Positions 55,375-63,282 of a stretch of DNA of 64,000 bases are shown here, in pieces; the stretch's first letter is position 1; each line of letters begins with the position of its first letter. Location of the stretch: NCBI GenBank assembly GCA_965279255.1, contig OZ257146.1, forward strand, positions 1,302,001-1,366,000, in the 5' to 3' direction. Source of the stretch: CAMFLJ01 sp965279255. GTDB lineage: Bacteria > Actinomycetota > Acidimicrobiia > Acidimicrobiales > Acidimicrobilacustridaceae. The position numbers and the translations under genes were made by a program. Below the pieces are notes generated by a model that saw nothing but the letters and a program-made list of their open reading frames with translations, made no database searches and was not told the origin of the DNA.

Positions 55375-55380
55375 TAGCCT
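55375..55380 (+). promoter_or_regulatory. -10-like element, leaderless start of TetR gene
   Basis: TAGCCT ends 6 nt before the ATG at 55387; no Shine-Dalgarno is present. Confidence 0.5.
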
Positions 55381-55386
55381 TGCCGG

Positions 55387-55998
55387 ATGGCGATCAGCGA
55401 AGGGACGATCCCGACGCGCGAGGCGATCCTGTTCGAGGCCGAGCGGTGTTTCGCGGAGCACGGGTACGACGGCACCTCGCTGAACGACATCGCCGAGGCC
55501 GTCGGGATCCGCCGATCGAGCGTCCTGCACCACTTCCCGTCGAAGGACGCGATCTACCGCGAGGTGTTCGAGCGGGCCCTGGCCGAGTGGATGGTGCGGG
55601 TCGACACCGCCACCTCCAGCCCGGTCGAGGGGTGGCCCAAGGTCGACTTCGTCCTCACCGCCGGCTTCCGCTTCTTCATGGAGCACCCCGAGTTCGTGCG
55701 GATCGTGCGCAGGGAGGCCCTCGACGGCGGTTCGCGCCTCGGCGTCGACCTCGGTGTCTCCCTCCGACCGCTCTTCGAGAAGGCCGTCGCCTACTTCAAC
55801 GCCGAGATGGAAGCCGGCCGCTACCGGCGCTTCGACGCCGAGCAGTTGATGCTGACTGGATATGGCGCACTGCTGAGCTACTTTTCCGACCTGCCATTCA
55901 TCGAGGGTCTGCTCGACGCCGACCCACTCGATGCGGAGGTCCTGGAAGCACGCCTGGAGCACCTCCGGTCGTTCTTCCGCGCTGCCCTGGAGCCGTGA
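55387..55998 (+). CDS. TetR-family transcriptional regulator
   Basis: The protein has 203 residues. The helix-turn-helix is typical (AILFEAERCFAEHGYDGTSLNDIAEAVGIRRSSVLHHFPSKDAIY, ~13-57). The C-terminal half is a helical ligand domain. It leads the acyl-CoA synthetase genes, with the beta-like gene starting 4 bp inside it (GTGA), so it probably controls them. The 60-bp divergent spacer includes an 8-bp palindrome TACCGGTA (55339-55346) as a possible operator core. Confidence 0.87.
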   Translation: MAISEGTIPTREAILFEAERCFAEHGYDGTSLNDIAEAVGIRRSSVLHHFPSKDAIYREVFERALAEWMVRVDTATSSPVEGWPKVDFVLTAGFRFFMEHPEFVRIVRREALDGGSRLGVDLGVSLRPLFEKAVAYFNAEMEAGRYRRFDAEQLMLTGYGALLSYFSDLPFIEGLLDADPLDAEVLEARLEHLRSFFRAALEP

Positions 55999-56657
55999 CG
56001 CACACTCTCTCCGAAGCCGACTCCAAGGCGCTGCTGGCGCCGTTCGGCATCCCCTTCCTGACGGAGCGGCTGGTCGACGACCCCGACGAGGCCGCAGCGG
56101 CGGCCGACGCCATCGGCGGTCGGGTGGTCGCCAAGCTGTGCGGTGACGCCATCGCCCACAAGACCGAGCGGGGTCTGGTCCGGCTCGGTCTCTCCGGCGC
56201 CGACGAGGTCCGCGAGGCGGCCGCCGAGCTGTTCGCGGCCGCCCGACCCGACGACGGTCCCGTGCAGGTCCTGGTCGCACCGATGGTGAAGGCCACCCGC
56301 GAGCTCATCGCCGGGCTGAACGTCGATGCCCAGTTCGGGCCCACCGTGGTCCTCGGTGTCGGGGGGATCCTGGCCGAGGCCGTGGCCGACGCGGTCGTGC
56401 GCCTCGTGCCGATCAGCGAGGTCGACGCCGAGGACATGCTCGACGAGCTCGCCAGCCAGGCGCTGCTCGGCCCGTTCCGCGGTGAGCCGGCGGTCGACCG
56501 GCGAGCGGTGGTGGCGGTCCTGCTGGCGCTGTCCGACGCCGCCGAGCGGGTGCCCGGGCTGCGCTCGGTCGACCTGAACCCGCTGATGATCGTCGACGGC
56601 GAGCCGGTGGCGGTCGACGCCCTGGTCGAGCTGGCCGAGCCCCTCGGAGCCCGCTGA
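55995..56657 (+). CDS. ADP-forming acyl-CoA synthetase beta-like subunit (ATP-grasp)
   Basis: The protein has 220 residues from a GTG overlapping the TetR stop. It is an ATP-grasp_5 domain: LLAPFGIPFLTERLV at the N-terminus, VVAKLCGDAIAHKTERGLVRLGL (ATP site), APMVKATRELIAG and FGPTVVLGVGGILAEAVAD, then DLNPLMIV near the end. With the next gene it forms a split ADP-forming acetyl/acyl-CoA synthetase that makes ATP from an acyl-CoA, or the reverse. The ATG of the alpha gene shares one base with its stop (TGATG). Confidence 0.85.
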   Translation: MTHTLSEADSKALLAPFGIPFLTERLVDDPDEAAAAADAIGGRVVAKLCGDAIAHKTERGLVRLGLSGADEVREAAAELFAAARPDDGPVQVLVAPMVKATRELIAGLNVDAQFGPTVVLGVGGILAEAVADAVVRLVPISEVDAEDMLDELASQALLGPFRGEPAVDRRAVVAVLLALSDAAERVPGLRSVDLNPLMIVDGEPVAVDALVELAEPLGAR

Positions 56658-58147
56658 TGCCCACCCAGGACCACTTCCGGGCGCTGTTCGACCCGCGGGG
56701 CGTCATCGTGGCCGGGGCCTCGACCCATCCCGGCAAGTTCGGCTTCGTCGCCCTCCACAACATCCTCGCCAACGGCTACGGGGGCGAGGTCTTCGCCACC
56801 AACCGCGAAGGCGTCGACGTCCTCGGCCGACCCACCCTCGGCTCCATCGACGAGGTCCCCGACGGCGTGGCCGACCTGGTGTTCGTGTGCACACCGGCCG
56901 GCGCCAACCCCGAGGTGCTGCGCCAGGCCGCGGCCAAGGGTGTGAAGGCGGCCTTCATCGCGTCGGCCGGCTACGGCGAGTCGGGCGAGGAGGGGCAGGT
57001 GCTCCAGGCCGAGCTGGTGGCCCTCGCCGACGACCTCGACATGCTGATCGTCGGGCCCAACGGCCAAGGCCTGGTCTCCACCCCTTCGTCGCTGTGCGCG
57101 CAGATCGTGGCGCCCTACCCGCCCCGGGGCCACATCGGGGTCGCCAGCCAGTCCGGCAACTTCGTGTCGTCGTTCCTGAACCTCTCCCGGCAGTCGGGCG
57201 TCGGCGTCAGCCGGGCGGTCTCGGTGGGCAACGCCGCCCAGGTGGGTGTGCTCGACGCCCTGGAGTTCTTCGCCGACGACCCCGAGACCACCGTCGGGCT
57301 GGTCTACGTAGAGGGGCTCCCCGACGGCCGTCGGTTCTTCGAGCGGCTCTCGGCGGTCACCGAACGCCTCCCGGTCGTGGTGCTGAAGGGTGGCTCCTCG
57401 TCGATCGGGGCCCGGGCCGCGGCCAGCCACACCGGCTCGCTCGCGACCGACGACAAGGTCTTCGACGGCATGTGCCGCCAGGCCGGTGCCATCCGGGCCG
57501 CCACGGTGCTGGAGGCCTTCGACATCGCCGCGGCCCTCGCCACCCAGCCGGTGCCTCCGGGGCCGAAGGTCGCGGTCGTCACCACCGTCGGTGGGTGGGG
57601 CGTCGTCACCGCCGACGCGCTGGCCTCGACGTCGCTCGAGCTGCTCTCGCTTCCCGACGACCTCCGAGACTCCCTCGACGAGCTGTTGCCGCCCCGATGG
57701 AGCCGGAACAACCCGATCGACCTCGCCGGCGGCGAGACCAAGGACACCGTGCCCGCAGTGATGGAGGCCGTGGTGTCGCACACCGACGTCGATGCCGTGA
57801 TCATGCTGGGCGTCGGCATCCAGTCGAACCAGGGCCGCCTCGAGCGGGAGGGGCCGTTCTTCCCCGACCACGGCCTCGAGCGCATCGTCGGGTTCCACGA
57901 CCGCCAGGACAGCCGCTACGTCACCGTGGCGGCCGAGCTCTCCGAGCGCTACGGCAAGCCCGTCCTGGTGGCCACCGAGCTGGCGATCGCCGACCCCGAC
58001 AACGCCGCTGTCGCCGCCATCCGCGACGCCGGCCGGTACTGCTTCCCGTCGGCCGACCGGGCCGTGGTCGCCCTCGATCACGTCTGGCGCCACGTCCGCT
58101 GGCGCGAGCGGCGCGGCCTCGGCCCGACGGGGGCGCTGCGCCCGTGA
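56657..58147 (+). CDS. ADP-forming acyl-CoA synthetase alpha-like subunit
   Basis: The protein has 496 residues. The CoA-binding domain opens it (LFDPRGVIVAGASTHPGKFG ~10-30), followed by two succinyl-CoA-ligase-like domains. The phosphorylated His is His258 in AASHTGSLA, matching the position known in archaeal ACD alpha subunits to my memory. IGVASQSGNFVSSF binds CoA. Together with the preceding ATP-grasp gene it forms a complete enzyme. The acyl substrate is unknown; acetate, branched or aryl acids are possible. Confidence 0.87.
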   Translation: MPTQDHFRALFDPRGVIVAGASTHPGKFGFVALHNILANGYGGEVFATNREGVDVLGRPTLGSIDEVPDGVADLVFVCTPAGANPEVLRQAAAKGVKAAFIASAGYGESGEEGQVLQAELVALADDLDMLIVGPNGQGLVSTPSSLCAQIVAPYPPRGHIGVASQSGNFVSSFLNLSRQSGVGVSRAVSVGNAAQVGVLDALEFFADDPETTVGLVYVEGLPDGRRFFERLSAVTERLPVVVLKGGSSSIGARAAASHTGSLATDDKVFDGMCRQAGAIRAATVLEAFDIAAALATQPVPPGPKVAVVTTVGGWGVVTADALASTSLELLSLPDDLRDSLDELLPPRWSRNNPIDLAGGETKDTVPAVMEAVVSHTDVDAVIMLGVGIQSNQGRLEREGPFFPDHGLERIVGFHDRQDSRYVTVAAELSERYGKPVLVATELAIADPDNAAVAAIRDAGRYCFPSADRAVVALDHVWRHVRWRERRGLGPTGALRP

Positions 58148-59556
58148 GCCTGCGCTCCACCATCCGTCTCGTCGCCGGGACGGTGGTCCTGACGATGGCG
58201 GCCACCCTGCCGGGCCCGCTGACGGCCCCGGCGGGCGCCGACGACGCCCCGGCCGCGCCCGTGCCCGCGACCCCCGTGCTCTCGGCCCGGCGCCTGCCGG
58301 CCGTGCTGCAGAGCGCCGCCGCCGACCCCCGCCTGGCCGACACGCTGAACCCGTTCCTCGACCGGGCGGTGGGGGACCAGTGCGCCGTCGTGCTCGACGG
58401 CGGGCGGGTGGCCTACACCCGGAACCTCGACGCCACCATGGTGCCGGCCTCCGTGCTCAAGCTGCTCACCGGCACCGCCGCGCTCGAGGTCCTCGGGGCC
58501 GACACCAGGCTGGCCACCGTCGCCGGCTCGGCCCAGGCGATGGCCGACGGCGTCGTCGACGGCGACCTCTTCGTCGTCGGGGGTGGCGATCCACTGCTCA
58601 CCACCCCTGGCCTCAAGGCCAGCCTCGACGATCCCGAGCAGGTCACCGAGGCCTACAGCGACCTCGCCGACGCGCTCGTCGCCGCCGGCCTGAAGGAGGT
58701 CCGAGGCGGCATCGTCGGCGACGACTCCCGCTACGAGGACGTGCGGTGGGTGCCGAGCTGGCCCACCCGGTACCAGCGGGAGGGCTTCGTGGGCCCGTTG
58801 TCGGCCCTCATGGTGAACGACGGCCAGACCGGCTTCACCGAGACACCCGACCAGCAGACCGCCAACCGCAAGCCCGGTGACCCCCCGGCCCTGGCCGCCC
58901 AGACCCTGAAGACGCTCCTCGTGCAGCGGGGAGTGAAGGTGGGCGGCGGAGGCTCGGCGGGCAGGGCACCCGAGGGCCTTCAGGAGGTCGCCCGGATGGA
59001 GTCGCTGCCGGTGTCCGACATCGTCGGCGAGATGATCACCGACTCCGACAACACCACCGCGGAGCTGGTCACCCGCGAGATGGGCTTCGTCGCCAAGGGC
59101 CAGGGCACGACGGCGGCCGGCATCGAGGTCATCGGTGACACCCTCAGGTCGCTCGGCTACGACACCACCGGTCTCGAGCTCAACGACGGCTCGGGCCTCG
59201 ACCCGGCCGACAAGGTCCCGTGCCCGCTGGTGCTCGACGTGCTCACCCGCTCCGGCCGCGACTCCGTCATCGGCCGGTCGATGGCCGTCGCCGGCGAGAC
59301 CGGCACCCTGCGCAAGCGCATGCTCAGCTCGGAGGCCACCGGCCGGGTGCAGGCCAAGACCGGCACCCTCAACGAGGTCAACGCCCTGGCCGGCTTCGCC
59401 GACACGCCCAAGGGCAACGCCATCACCTTCCTGATGATCCAGAACGGCCTCCAGCCCAACGGCATGTCGTGGGTCGACAAGTACGCGGCGCTGCTGATGT
59501 CCTACGCCGACGCCCCCGCCCTCGAGGCGCTCGGGCCGCTCCCGGTCCAGCCCTAG
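58144..59556 (+). CDS. dacB: D-alanyl-D-alanine carboxypeptidase/endopeptidase (PBP4, DacB type)
   Basis: The protein has 470 residues from a GTG overlapping the previous stop. A signal peptide (~1-35; VAGTVVLTMAATLPGPLTAPAGA) is followed by a class C PBP domain: SxxK is Ser103-Val-Leu-Lys106, SxN is Ser301-Asp-Asn303 and KTG is Lys405-Thr-Gly. The inserted domain between SxxK and SxN (~130-280) is typical of PBP4. It trims or cleaves peptidoglycan peptides outside the membrane. It does not obviously belong with the acyl-CoA genes it overlaps. Confidence 0.92.
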   Translation: MSLRSTIRLVAGTVVLTMAATLPGPLTAPAGADDAPAAPVPATPVLSARRLPAVLQSAAADPRLADTLNPFLDRAVGDQCAVVLDGGRVAYTRNLDATMVPASVLKLLTGTAALEVLGADTRLATVAGSAQAMADGVVDGDLFVVGGGDPLLTTPGLKASLDDPEQVTEAYSDLADALVAAGLKEVRGGIVGDDSRYEDVRWVPSWPTRYQREGFVGPLSALMVNDGQTGFTETPDQQTANRKPGDPPALAAQTLKTLLVQRGVKVGGGGSAGRAPEGLQEVARMESLPVSDIVGEMITDSDNTTAELVTREMGFVAKGQGTTAAGIEVIGDTLRSLGYDTTGLELNDGSGLDPADKVPCPLVLDVLTRSGRDSVIGRSMAVAGETGTLRKRMLSSEATGRVQAKTGTLNEVNALAGFADTPKGNAITFLMIQNGLQPNGMSWVDKYAALLMSYADAPALEALGPLPVQP

Positions 59557-59590
59557 CCGCTCCGGCCCGGCCCCTCGGCCGGGGCGCCCC

Positions 59591-59596
59591 TACGGT
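59591..59596 (+). promoter_or_regulatory. -10-like element, leaderless start of LON-N gene
   Basis: TACGGT ends 6 nt before the GTG at 59603, without a Shine-Dalgarno. Confidence 0.45.
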
Positions 59597-59602
59597 GGCG
59601 GC

Positions 59603-60277
59603 GTGCCAGTGATGCCGATGTTCCCGCTCGGCAGCGTGCTGTTCCCGGGCATGCCGCTGCCGCTGCACGTGTTCGAGCCGCGCTACAAGGCGCTGGTCGC
59701 CCACTGCCTGGCCGGCGAGCCCGAGTTCGGGGTGGTGCTCATCGAGCGGGGGAGCGAGGTCGGTGGCGGCGACGCCCGCACCGGGGTCGGCACGGTGGCC
59801 CGGATCGTGGAGGCGAGCCGTTTCGAGGACGGCCGGTGGGCGATCGGCGCGGTGGGGACCCGTCGCATCCGCATCGAGCAGTGGCTGCCGGACGACCCGT
59901 TCCCGCGGGCCGAGGTGGCGGACTGGCCCGAGGTGCCGGGGGAGATCACCCTGAACGACCTCGGTGCGGTCGTGACGCGCTTCCGGCGGGTGCTCGCTCT
60001 GGCCGCCGAGCTCGGGGAGCCGGTGCCACCGGCCACCGTCGAGCTCGCCGACGACCCGGGCGTCGCCATCCTGCAGATGACCGTCGCCACGCCGTTCGGC
60101 CCCGCCGACCGCTACGACCTGCTCGCGGCCCCCGGACCGGTCGAGCGGCTCACCCTGCTCGCCGAGCTCGTCGACGGCCAGGCCGAGCTGCTCGAGGGCC
60201 GGGCCGCCATGGGCGAGGTGGGGGATCAGGGGGATCCGTTCGGGGAAGGGTACGGCGAGGACCGGGGAGGCCTCTAG
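59603..60277 (+). CDS. LON peptidase substrate-binding-domain protein
   Basis: The protein has 224 residues and a GTG start. It is a stand-alone Lon N-terminal domain: PMFPLGSVLFPGMPLPLHVFEPRYKALV at ~5-32 and later strands plus a helical bundle. It has no ATPase or protease domain. Such proteins are common in actinobacteria; roles in substrate selection are assumed. An acidic Gly-rich tail ends it. A further -10-like element (TACGCT ~60279) follows for the next gene. Confidence 0.85.
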   Translation: MPVMPMFPLGSVLFPGMPLPLHVFEPRYKALVAHCLAGEPEFGVVLIERGSEVGGGDARTGVGTVARIVEASRFEDGRWAIGAVGTRRIRIEQWLPDDPFPRAEVADWPEVPGEITLNDLGAVVTRFRRVLALAAELGEPVPPATVELADDPGVAILQMTVATPFGPADRYDLLAAPGPVERLTLLAELVDGQAELLEGRAAMGEVGDQGDPFGEGYGEDRGGL

Positions 60278-60328
60278 TACGCTCGCCCGAGCCGACCCCG
60301 CTCCGTCCAGTCGCTCGAAGGGAACCGC

Positions 60329-60694
60329 GTGGCCCCGTCGCTGAAGAACGTGCCCGACATCCTGCAGGACCTCAAGGACCTGCTGATCGCCTACGCCAAG
60401 CAGGAGACGATCGACCCGCTCCGCAACCTGGGGCGCTACCTCGGGTTCGGCCTGGCCGGCATGGCGCTGCTCACCCTCGGCACCTTCTTCCTGGGCATGT
60501 CGCTGCTGCGCTTCCTGCAGACGATGGTCGGCGGAGTGTTCGACGGCTTCTGGTCGTGGGTCCCGTACGTGATCGTGATGGTCGTCTTCGGCGGGGCCAT
60601 CTTCCTCGCCCTGCGCCGCATCGACCGGGGCGGCATCGGCACCGCCGAGCCCGCGGTGGCGACGCCGACCAGCGCCAAGGGGCCCGTCCGATGA
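60329..60694 (+). CDS. Holin-X-like (phage holin superfamily III) membrane protein
   Basis: The protein has 121 residues and a GTG start with GAAGGGAA upstream. An amphipathic N-terminal helix is followed by two long hydrophobic helices (~45-70 and 80-98) and a basic/Ala-Pro tail. It matches the actinobacterial Holin-X/DUF1469-like pattern. Despite the name, no phage genes surround it, so it is probably a cellular envelope protein. The next gene overlaps its stop (ATGA). Confidence 0.75.
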   Translation: MAPSLKNVPDILQDLKDLLIAYAKQETIDPLRNLGRYLGFGLAGMALLTLGTFFLGMSLLRFLQTMVGGVFDGFWSWVPYVIVMVVFGGAIFLALRRIDRGGIGTAEPAVATPTSAKGPVR

Positions 60695-60900
60695 CCACCG
60701 ACGGCCCGATCACGCGCGACCACATCGAGGCCCGCTTCCGGGCGATCCAGGGCGATGCCGAGGCCGTCGAGGAGGAAGCCCGTGACTACGTGGCCCTCGC
60801 CGTCGCAGCCGTCGCCGTGGTGATCGTCGTGGGTGCCTTCCTGGTCGGTCGGCGCCGGGGCAAGAACCAGCGCGCCGTCGTCGAGATCCGCCGCATCTGA
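60691..60900 (+). CDS. Small single-span membrane protein
   Basis: The protein has 69 residues. An acidic N-terminal helix is followed by one transmembrane segment (~37-55, LAVAAVAVVIVVGAFLVG) and a basic C-terminus. It resembles DUF3618-like proteins that often follow Holin-X genes. It overlaps the genes on both sides, so all three are translated together. Function unknown. Confidence 0.7.
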   Translation: MTTDGPITRDHIEARFRAIQGDAEAVEEEARDYVALAVAAVAVVIVVGAFLVGRRRGKNQRAVVEIRRI

Positions 60901-61211
60901 TGGCCCTCCTCGACCCGCTCCGCAGCAACGCCATCAGCAAGGGCCTCTTCGGCAACAGCCGCTTCTGGCTCGTCGTGGGCGGCGTCGCCTGGCTGGTGCG
61001 GGCCTACAGCTGGGCCCGGCGTCCTCACGAGTCCACCATCTTCCGCCAGGTCATCGAGCCCGGCCAGACCCTGCTCATCAGCAGCTCGGGCCCGGCGCCG
61101 TCGAAGCGTGACCATCGCCGGTCGCTCAAGGCCGAGGGACGGCTGGCCCGCCGCGAGACCCGGAACAAGGTGGCGGCGGCCCGCATGCGCCGTCGGCACC
61201 GGGTCCTCTGA
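60900..61211 (+). CDS. Basic hypothetical protein
   Basis: The protein has 103 residues from an ATG sharing one base with the previous stop. A hydrophobic segment (~22-33) may touch the membrane, and the C-terminal third is strongly basic (Arg/Lys/Ala). I do not recognise a family. As the third gene of the small membrane-protein operon it likely works with its neighbours. Confidence 0.65.
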   Translation: MALLDPLRSNAISKGLFGNSRFWLVVGGVAWLVRAYSWARRPHESTIFRQVIEPGQTLLISSSGPAPSKRDHRRSLKAEGRLARRETRNKVAAARMRRRHRVL

Positions 61212-61258
61212 GCCCCAGCCGACCCCCGGGTGCCCGGAGGGGTCCCGAGCCTGCGATC

Positions 61259-61465
61259 ATGTCCGGCGTGAAGGTCCTGTTGCGCAACCCCCGTCGCGAG
61301 GTCGAGGTCCCCGGACCCATCACCGTCGTGAACCTCCTCGCCCGCTTCGATCTCAACCGCGAGTCCGTCCTGGTCATACGCGGCGACGAGCTCATCGCCG
61401 GCGACGCCACGCTCACCGACGACGACTCCGTCGAGATCCGTCCCGTCATCTCCGGGGGCGCGTGA
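61259..61465 (+). CDS. ttuB: MoaD/ThiS-like sulfur carrier (TtuB-like)
   Basis: The protein has 68 residues with the beta-grasp fold (VKVLLRN ... VVNLLARFDLNRESVLVIRGDELIAGDATLTDDDSVEI ... ISGGA). TtuB carries sulfur as a C-terminal thiocarboxylate to TtuA for 2-thiolation of tRNA U54. Carriers normally end in Gly-Gly; here the stop comes after Gly-Gly-Ala, so the last residue would have to be removed before activation. Adjacency to ttuA (TGATG overlap) supports the assignment over MoaD or ThiS. Confidence 0.8.
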   Translation: MSGVKVLLRNPRREVEVPGPITVVNLLARFDLNRESVLVIRGDELIAGDATLTDDDSVEIRPVISGGA

Positions 61466-62472
61466 TGAAGTGCGTCGTCTGCAAGGGCCCGGCGATCATC
61501 GACATCCGGCGCCACAACGCCAACTTCTGCACCGACCACTTCCTCGAGCAGTGCCGGCGCCAGGTCACCAAGGCCATCGACGAGTTCTCGATGATCGAGA
61601 AGGACGACAAGGTCCTCGTCGCCGTCTCCGGTGGCAAGGACTCCCTGGCCGTCTGGGACCTCCTCGTCGACCTCGGCTACCAGGCCGACGGCCTCTACAT
61701 CGGCCTGGGCATCGGCGAGTACAGCGACGTGTCCGGCACCTATGCGCGTGACTTCGCCGCCGAGCGGGGCCTCACCCTCCTCGAGGTCGATCTGCCCGGC
61801 ACGTTCGGCTACGACATCCCCACCGGCTCCCGGGCGGCGCGCCGTGCGCCGTGCTCGGCCTGCGGGCTCTCGAAGCGGCACCTGTTCGACGCCGCCGCCC
61901 TCGAGGGCGGCTACGACGTGCTCGTCACCGGCCACAACCTCGACGACGAGGCCGCCGTGCTGTTCGGCAACACCCTGCACTGGCACACCGAGTACCTCGG
62001 CCGCCAGCTTCCCGTCCTTCCCGCCCGCGACGGCTTCCCCCGGAAGGTGAAGCCCCTCGTGCGCCTCACCGAACGGGAGATGGCGGCCTACTGCGTGGTG
62101 CGGGGCATCGACTACCTCGTGGAGGAGTGCCCGATGGCCGCCGGCAACCGGCACCTGACCTACAAGGCGGCGTTGAACGACATCGAGCGCACGTCGCCGG
62201 GCGCCAAGCACTCGTTCTACTTCGGCTTCCTCGACCGGGCCGCGGCCCACTTCGCCCCGGAGGCGGAGTCCGACCGCGCCGAGCTCGGGGCCTGCCTCAC
62301 CTGTGGAGCGCCGACGACGGCCGAGGTGTGCGCCTTCTGCCGCCTCGTCGAGCGGGCGGGAGGCGCGGTGCCCGAGGCCGGCACGCCCACCGCGGTGCCG
62401 GTCGAGCTCGGCCCGACCCGGGCCCGCACGTCGATCGACGAGGGCCCGATCGTGGCCGGGGGCGTCCGATGA
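61465..62472 (+). CDS. ttuA: tRNA-5-methyluridine(54) 2-sulfurtransferase TtuA
   Basis: The protein has 335 residues. An N-terminal zinc finger uses Cys3, Cys6, Cys22 and His25. The PP-loop that adenylates U54 is SGGKDS (55-60). Three cysteines for the catalytic 4Fe-4S cluster are Cys130, Cys133 and Cys222, the same numbering I recall for Thermus TtuA. A C-terminal zinc finger (CLTCGAPTTAEVCAFC, ~280) is present, and the tail is Pro/Ala-rich. It makes 2-thioribothymidine or s2U at tRNA position 54. Both overlaps (ttuB, trmI) indicate one operon. Confidence 0.9.
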   Translation: MKCVVCKGPAIIDIRRHNANFCTDHFLEQCRRQVTKAIDEFSMIEKDDKVLVAVSGGKDSLAVWDLLVDLGYQADGLYIGLGIGEYSDVSGTYARDFAAERGLTLLEVDLPGTFGYDIPTGSRAARRAPCSACGLSKRHLFDAAALEGGYDVLVTGHNLDDEAAVLFGNTLHWHTEYLGRQLPVLPARDGFPRKVKPLVRLTEREMAAYCVVRGIDYLVEECPMAAGNRHLTYKAALNDIERTSPGAKHSFYFGFLDRAAAHFAPEAESDRAELGACLTCGAPTTAEVCAFCRLVERAGGAVPEAGTPTAVPVELGPTRARTSIDEGPIVAGGVR

Positions 62473-63242
62473 GCCGCCCGTTCGGCGTGGGCGACCGCGT
62501 GCTGCTGATCGACCACAAGAAGCGCCGCTACCTCGTCACCCTGAAGGACGGCGGTGAGTTCCACTCCCATGCCGGCTTCGTGCCCCACGACTCCGTGATC
62601 GGCTCGCCCGAGGGCTCCACGGTGCAGTCGACCCGCAACAGCCCGTACCTGGCGGTGCGCCCGACGCTGTCGGACTTCGTGCTCAAGATGCCGCGCGGCG
62701 CGCAGGTCATCTATCCCAAGGACCTCGGCCCCATCCTGATGCTGGCCGACATCTACCCGGGCGCACGCGTGCTCGAGTCGGGCGTCGGCTCCGGGGCGCT
62801 CTCCATGGCGATGCTGCGCGCCGGCGCCGACATCGTCGGCTACGAGCTCCGCGAGGACTTCGCCACCCGCGCCCAGGAGAACGTCGCCTCGTTCCTCGGC
62901 GAGGAGGCGCTGTCGCGCTACCGGGTCGAGCTCCGCGACTGCTACGACGGCATCGACGAGACCGACCTCGACCGGGTCGTGCTCGACCTCCCCGAGCCCT
63001 GGCAGGTCGTGAAGCACGCCGAGCGGGCGCTGCACCCCGGCGGCATCCTGCTCGCCTACACGCCGTCGATCACCCAGGTGGTCCAGCTGCGCGAGGCGCT
63101 CGAGGCCAGCGCGTTCGACATGCCCGAGACCCTCGAGGTGCTCAACCGCACGTGGCACGTCGAGGGCCAGGCCGTCCGGCCCGACCACCGCATGGTGGCC
63201 CACACGGGCTTCCTCACCCACGCCCGCCTGCTGGGCGGGTGA
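62469..63242 (+). CDS. trmI: tRNA (adenine(58)-N1)-methyltransferase TrmI
   Basis: The protein has 257 residues. The SAM-binding motif is VLESGVGSGALSMAML (~98-113), and LDLPEPWQV is the family's motif IV region. The N-terminal beta domain (~1-60) binds tRNA. It methylates N1 of A58 in the T loop. It starts 4 bp inside ttuA. In Thermus, m1A58 promotes thiolation of position 54, so the order ttuB-ttuA-trmI makes functional sense. Confidence 0.94.
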   Translation: MSRPFGVGDRVLLIDHKKRRYLVTLKDGGEFHSHAGFVPHDSVIGSPEGSTVQSTRNSPYLAVRPTLSDFVLKMPRGAQVIYPKDLGPILMLADIYPGARVLESGVGSGALSMAMLRAGADIVGYELREDFATRAQENVASFLGEEALSRYRVELRDCYDGIDETDLDRVVLDLPEPWQVVKHAERALHPGGILLAYTPSITQVVQLREALEASAFDMPETLEVLNRTWHVEGQAVRPDHRMVAHTGFLTHARLLGG

Positions 63243-63282
63243 CGCCGGCCGCGCGCTCGGCGGTGGTCGAGGCCCGCCGACG

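Noticed and set aside
60329..61211. Possible prophage remnant, because of the holin-like gene
   Set aside because: Holin-X proteins are common chromosomal envelope proteins in actinobacteria; no other phage gene, integrase or attachment site is present.
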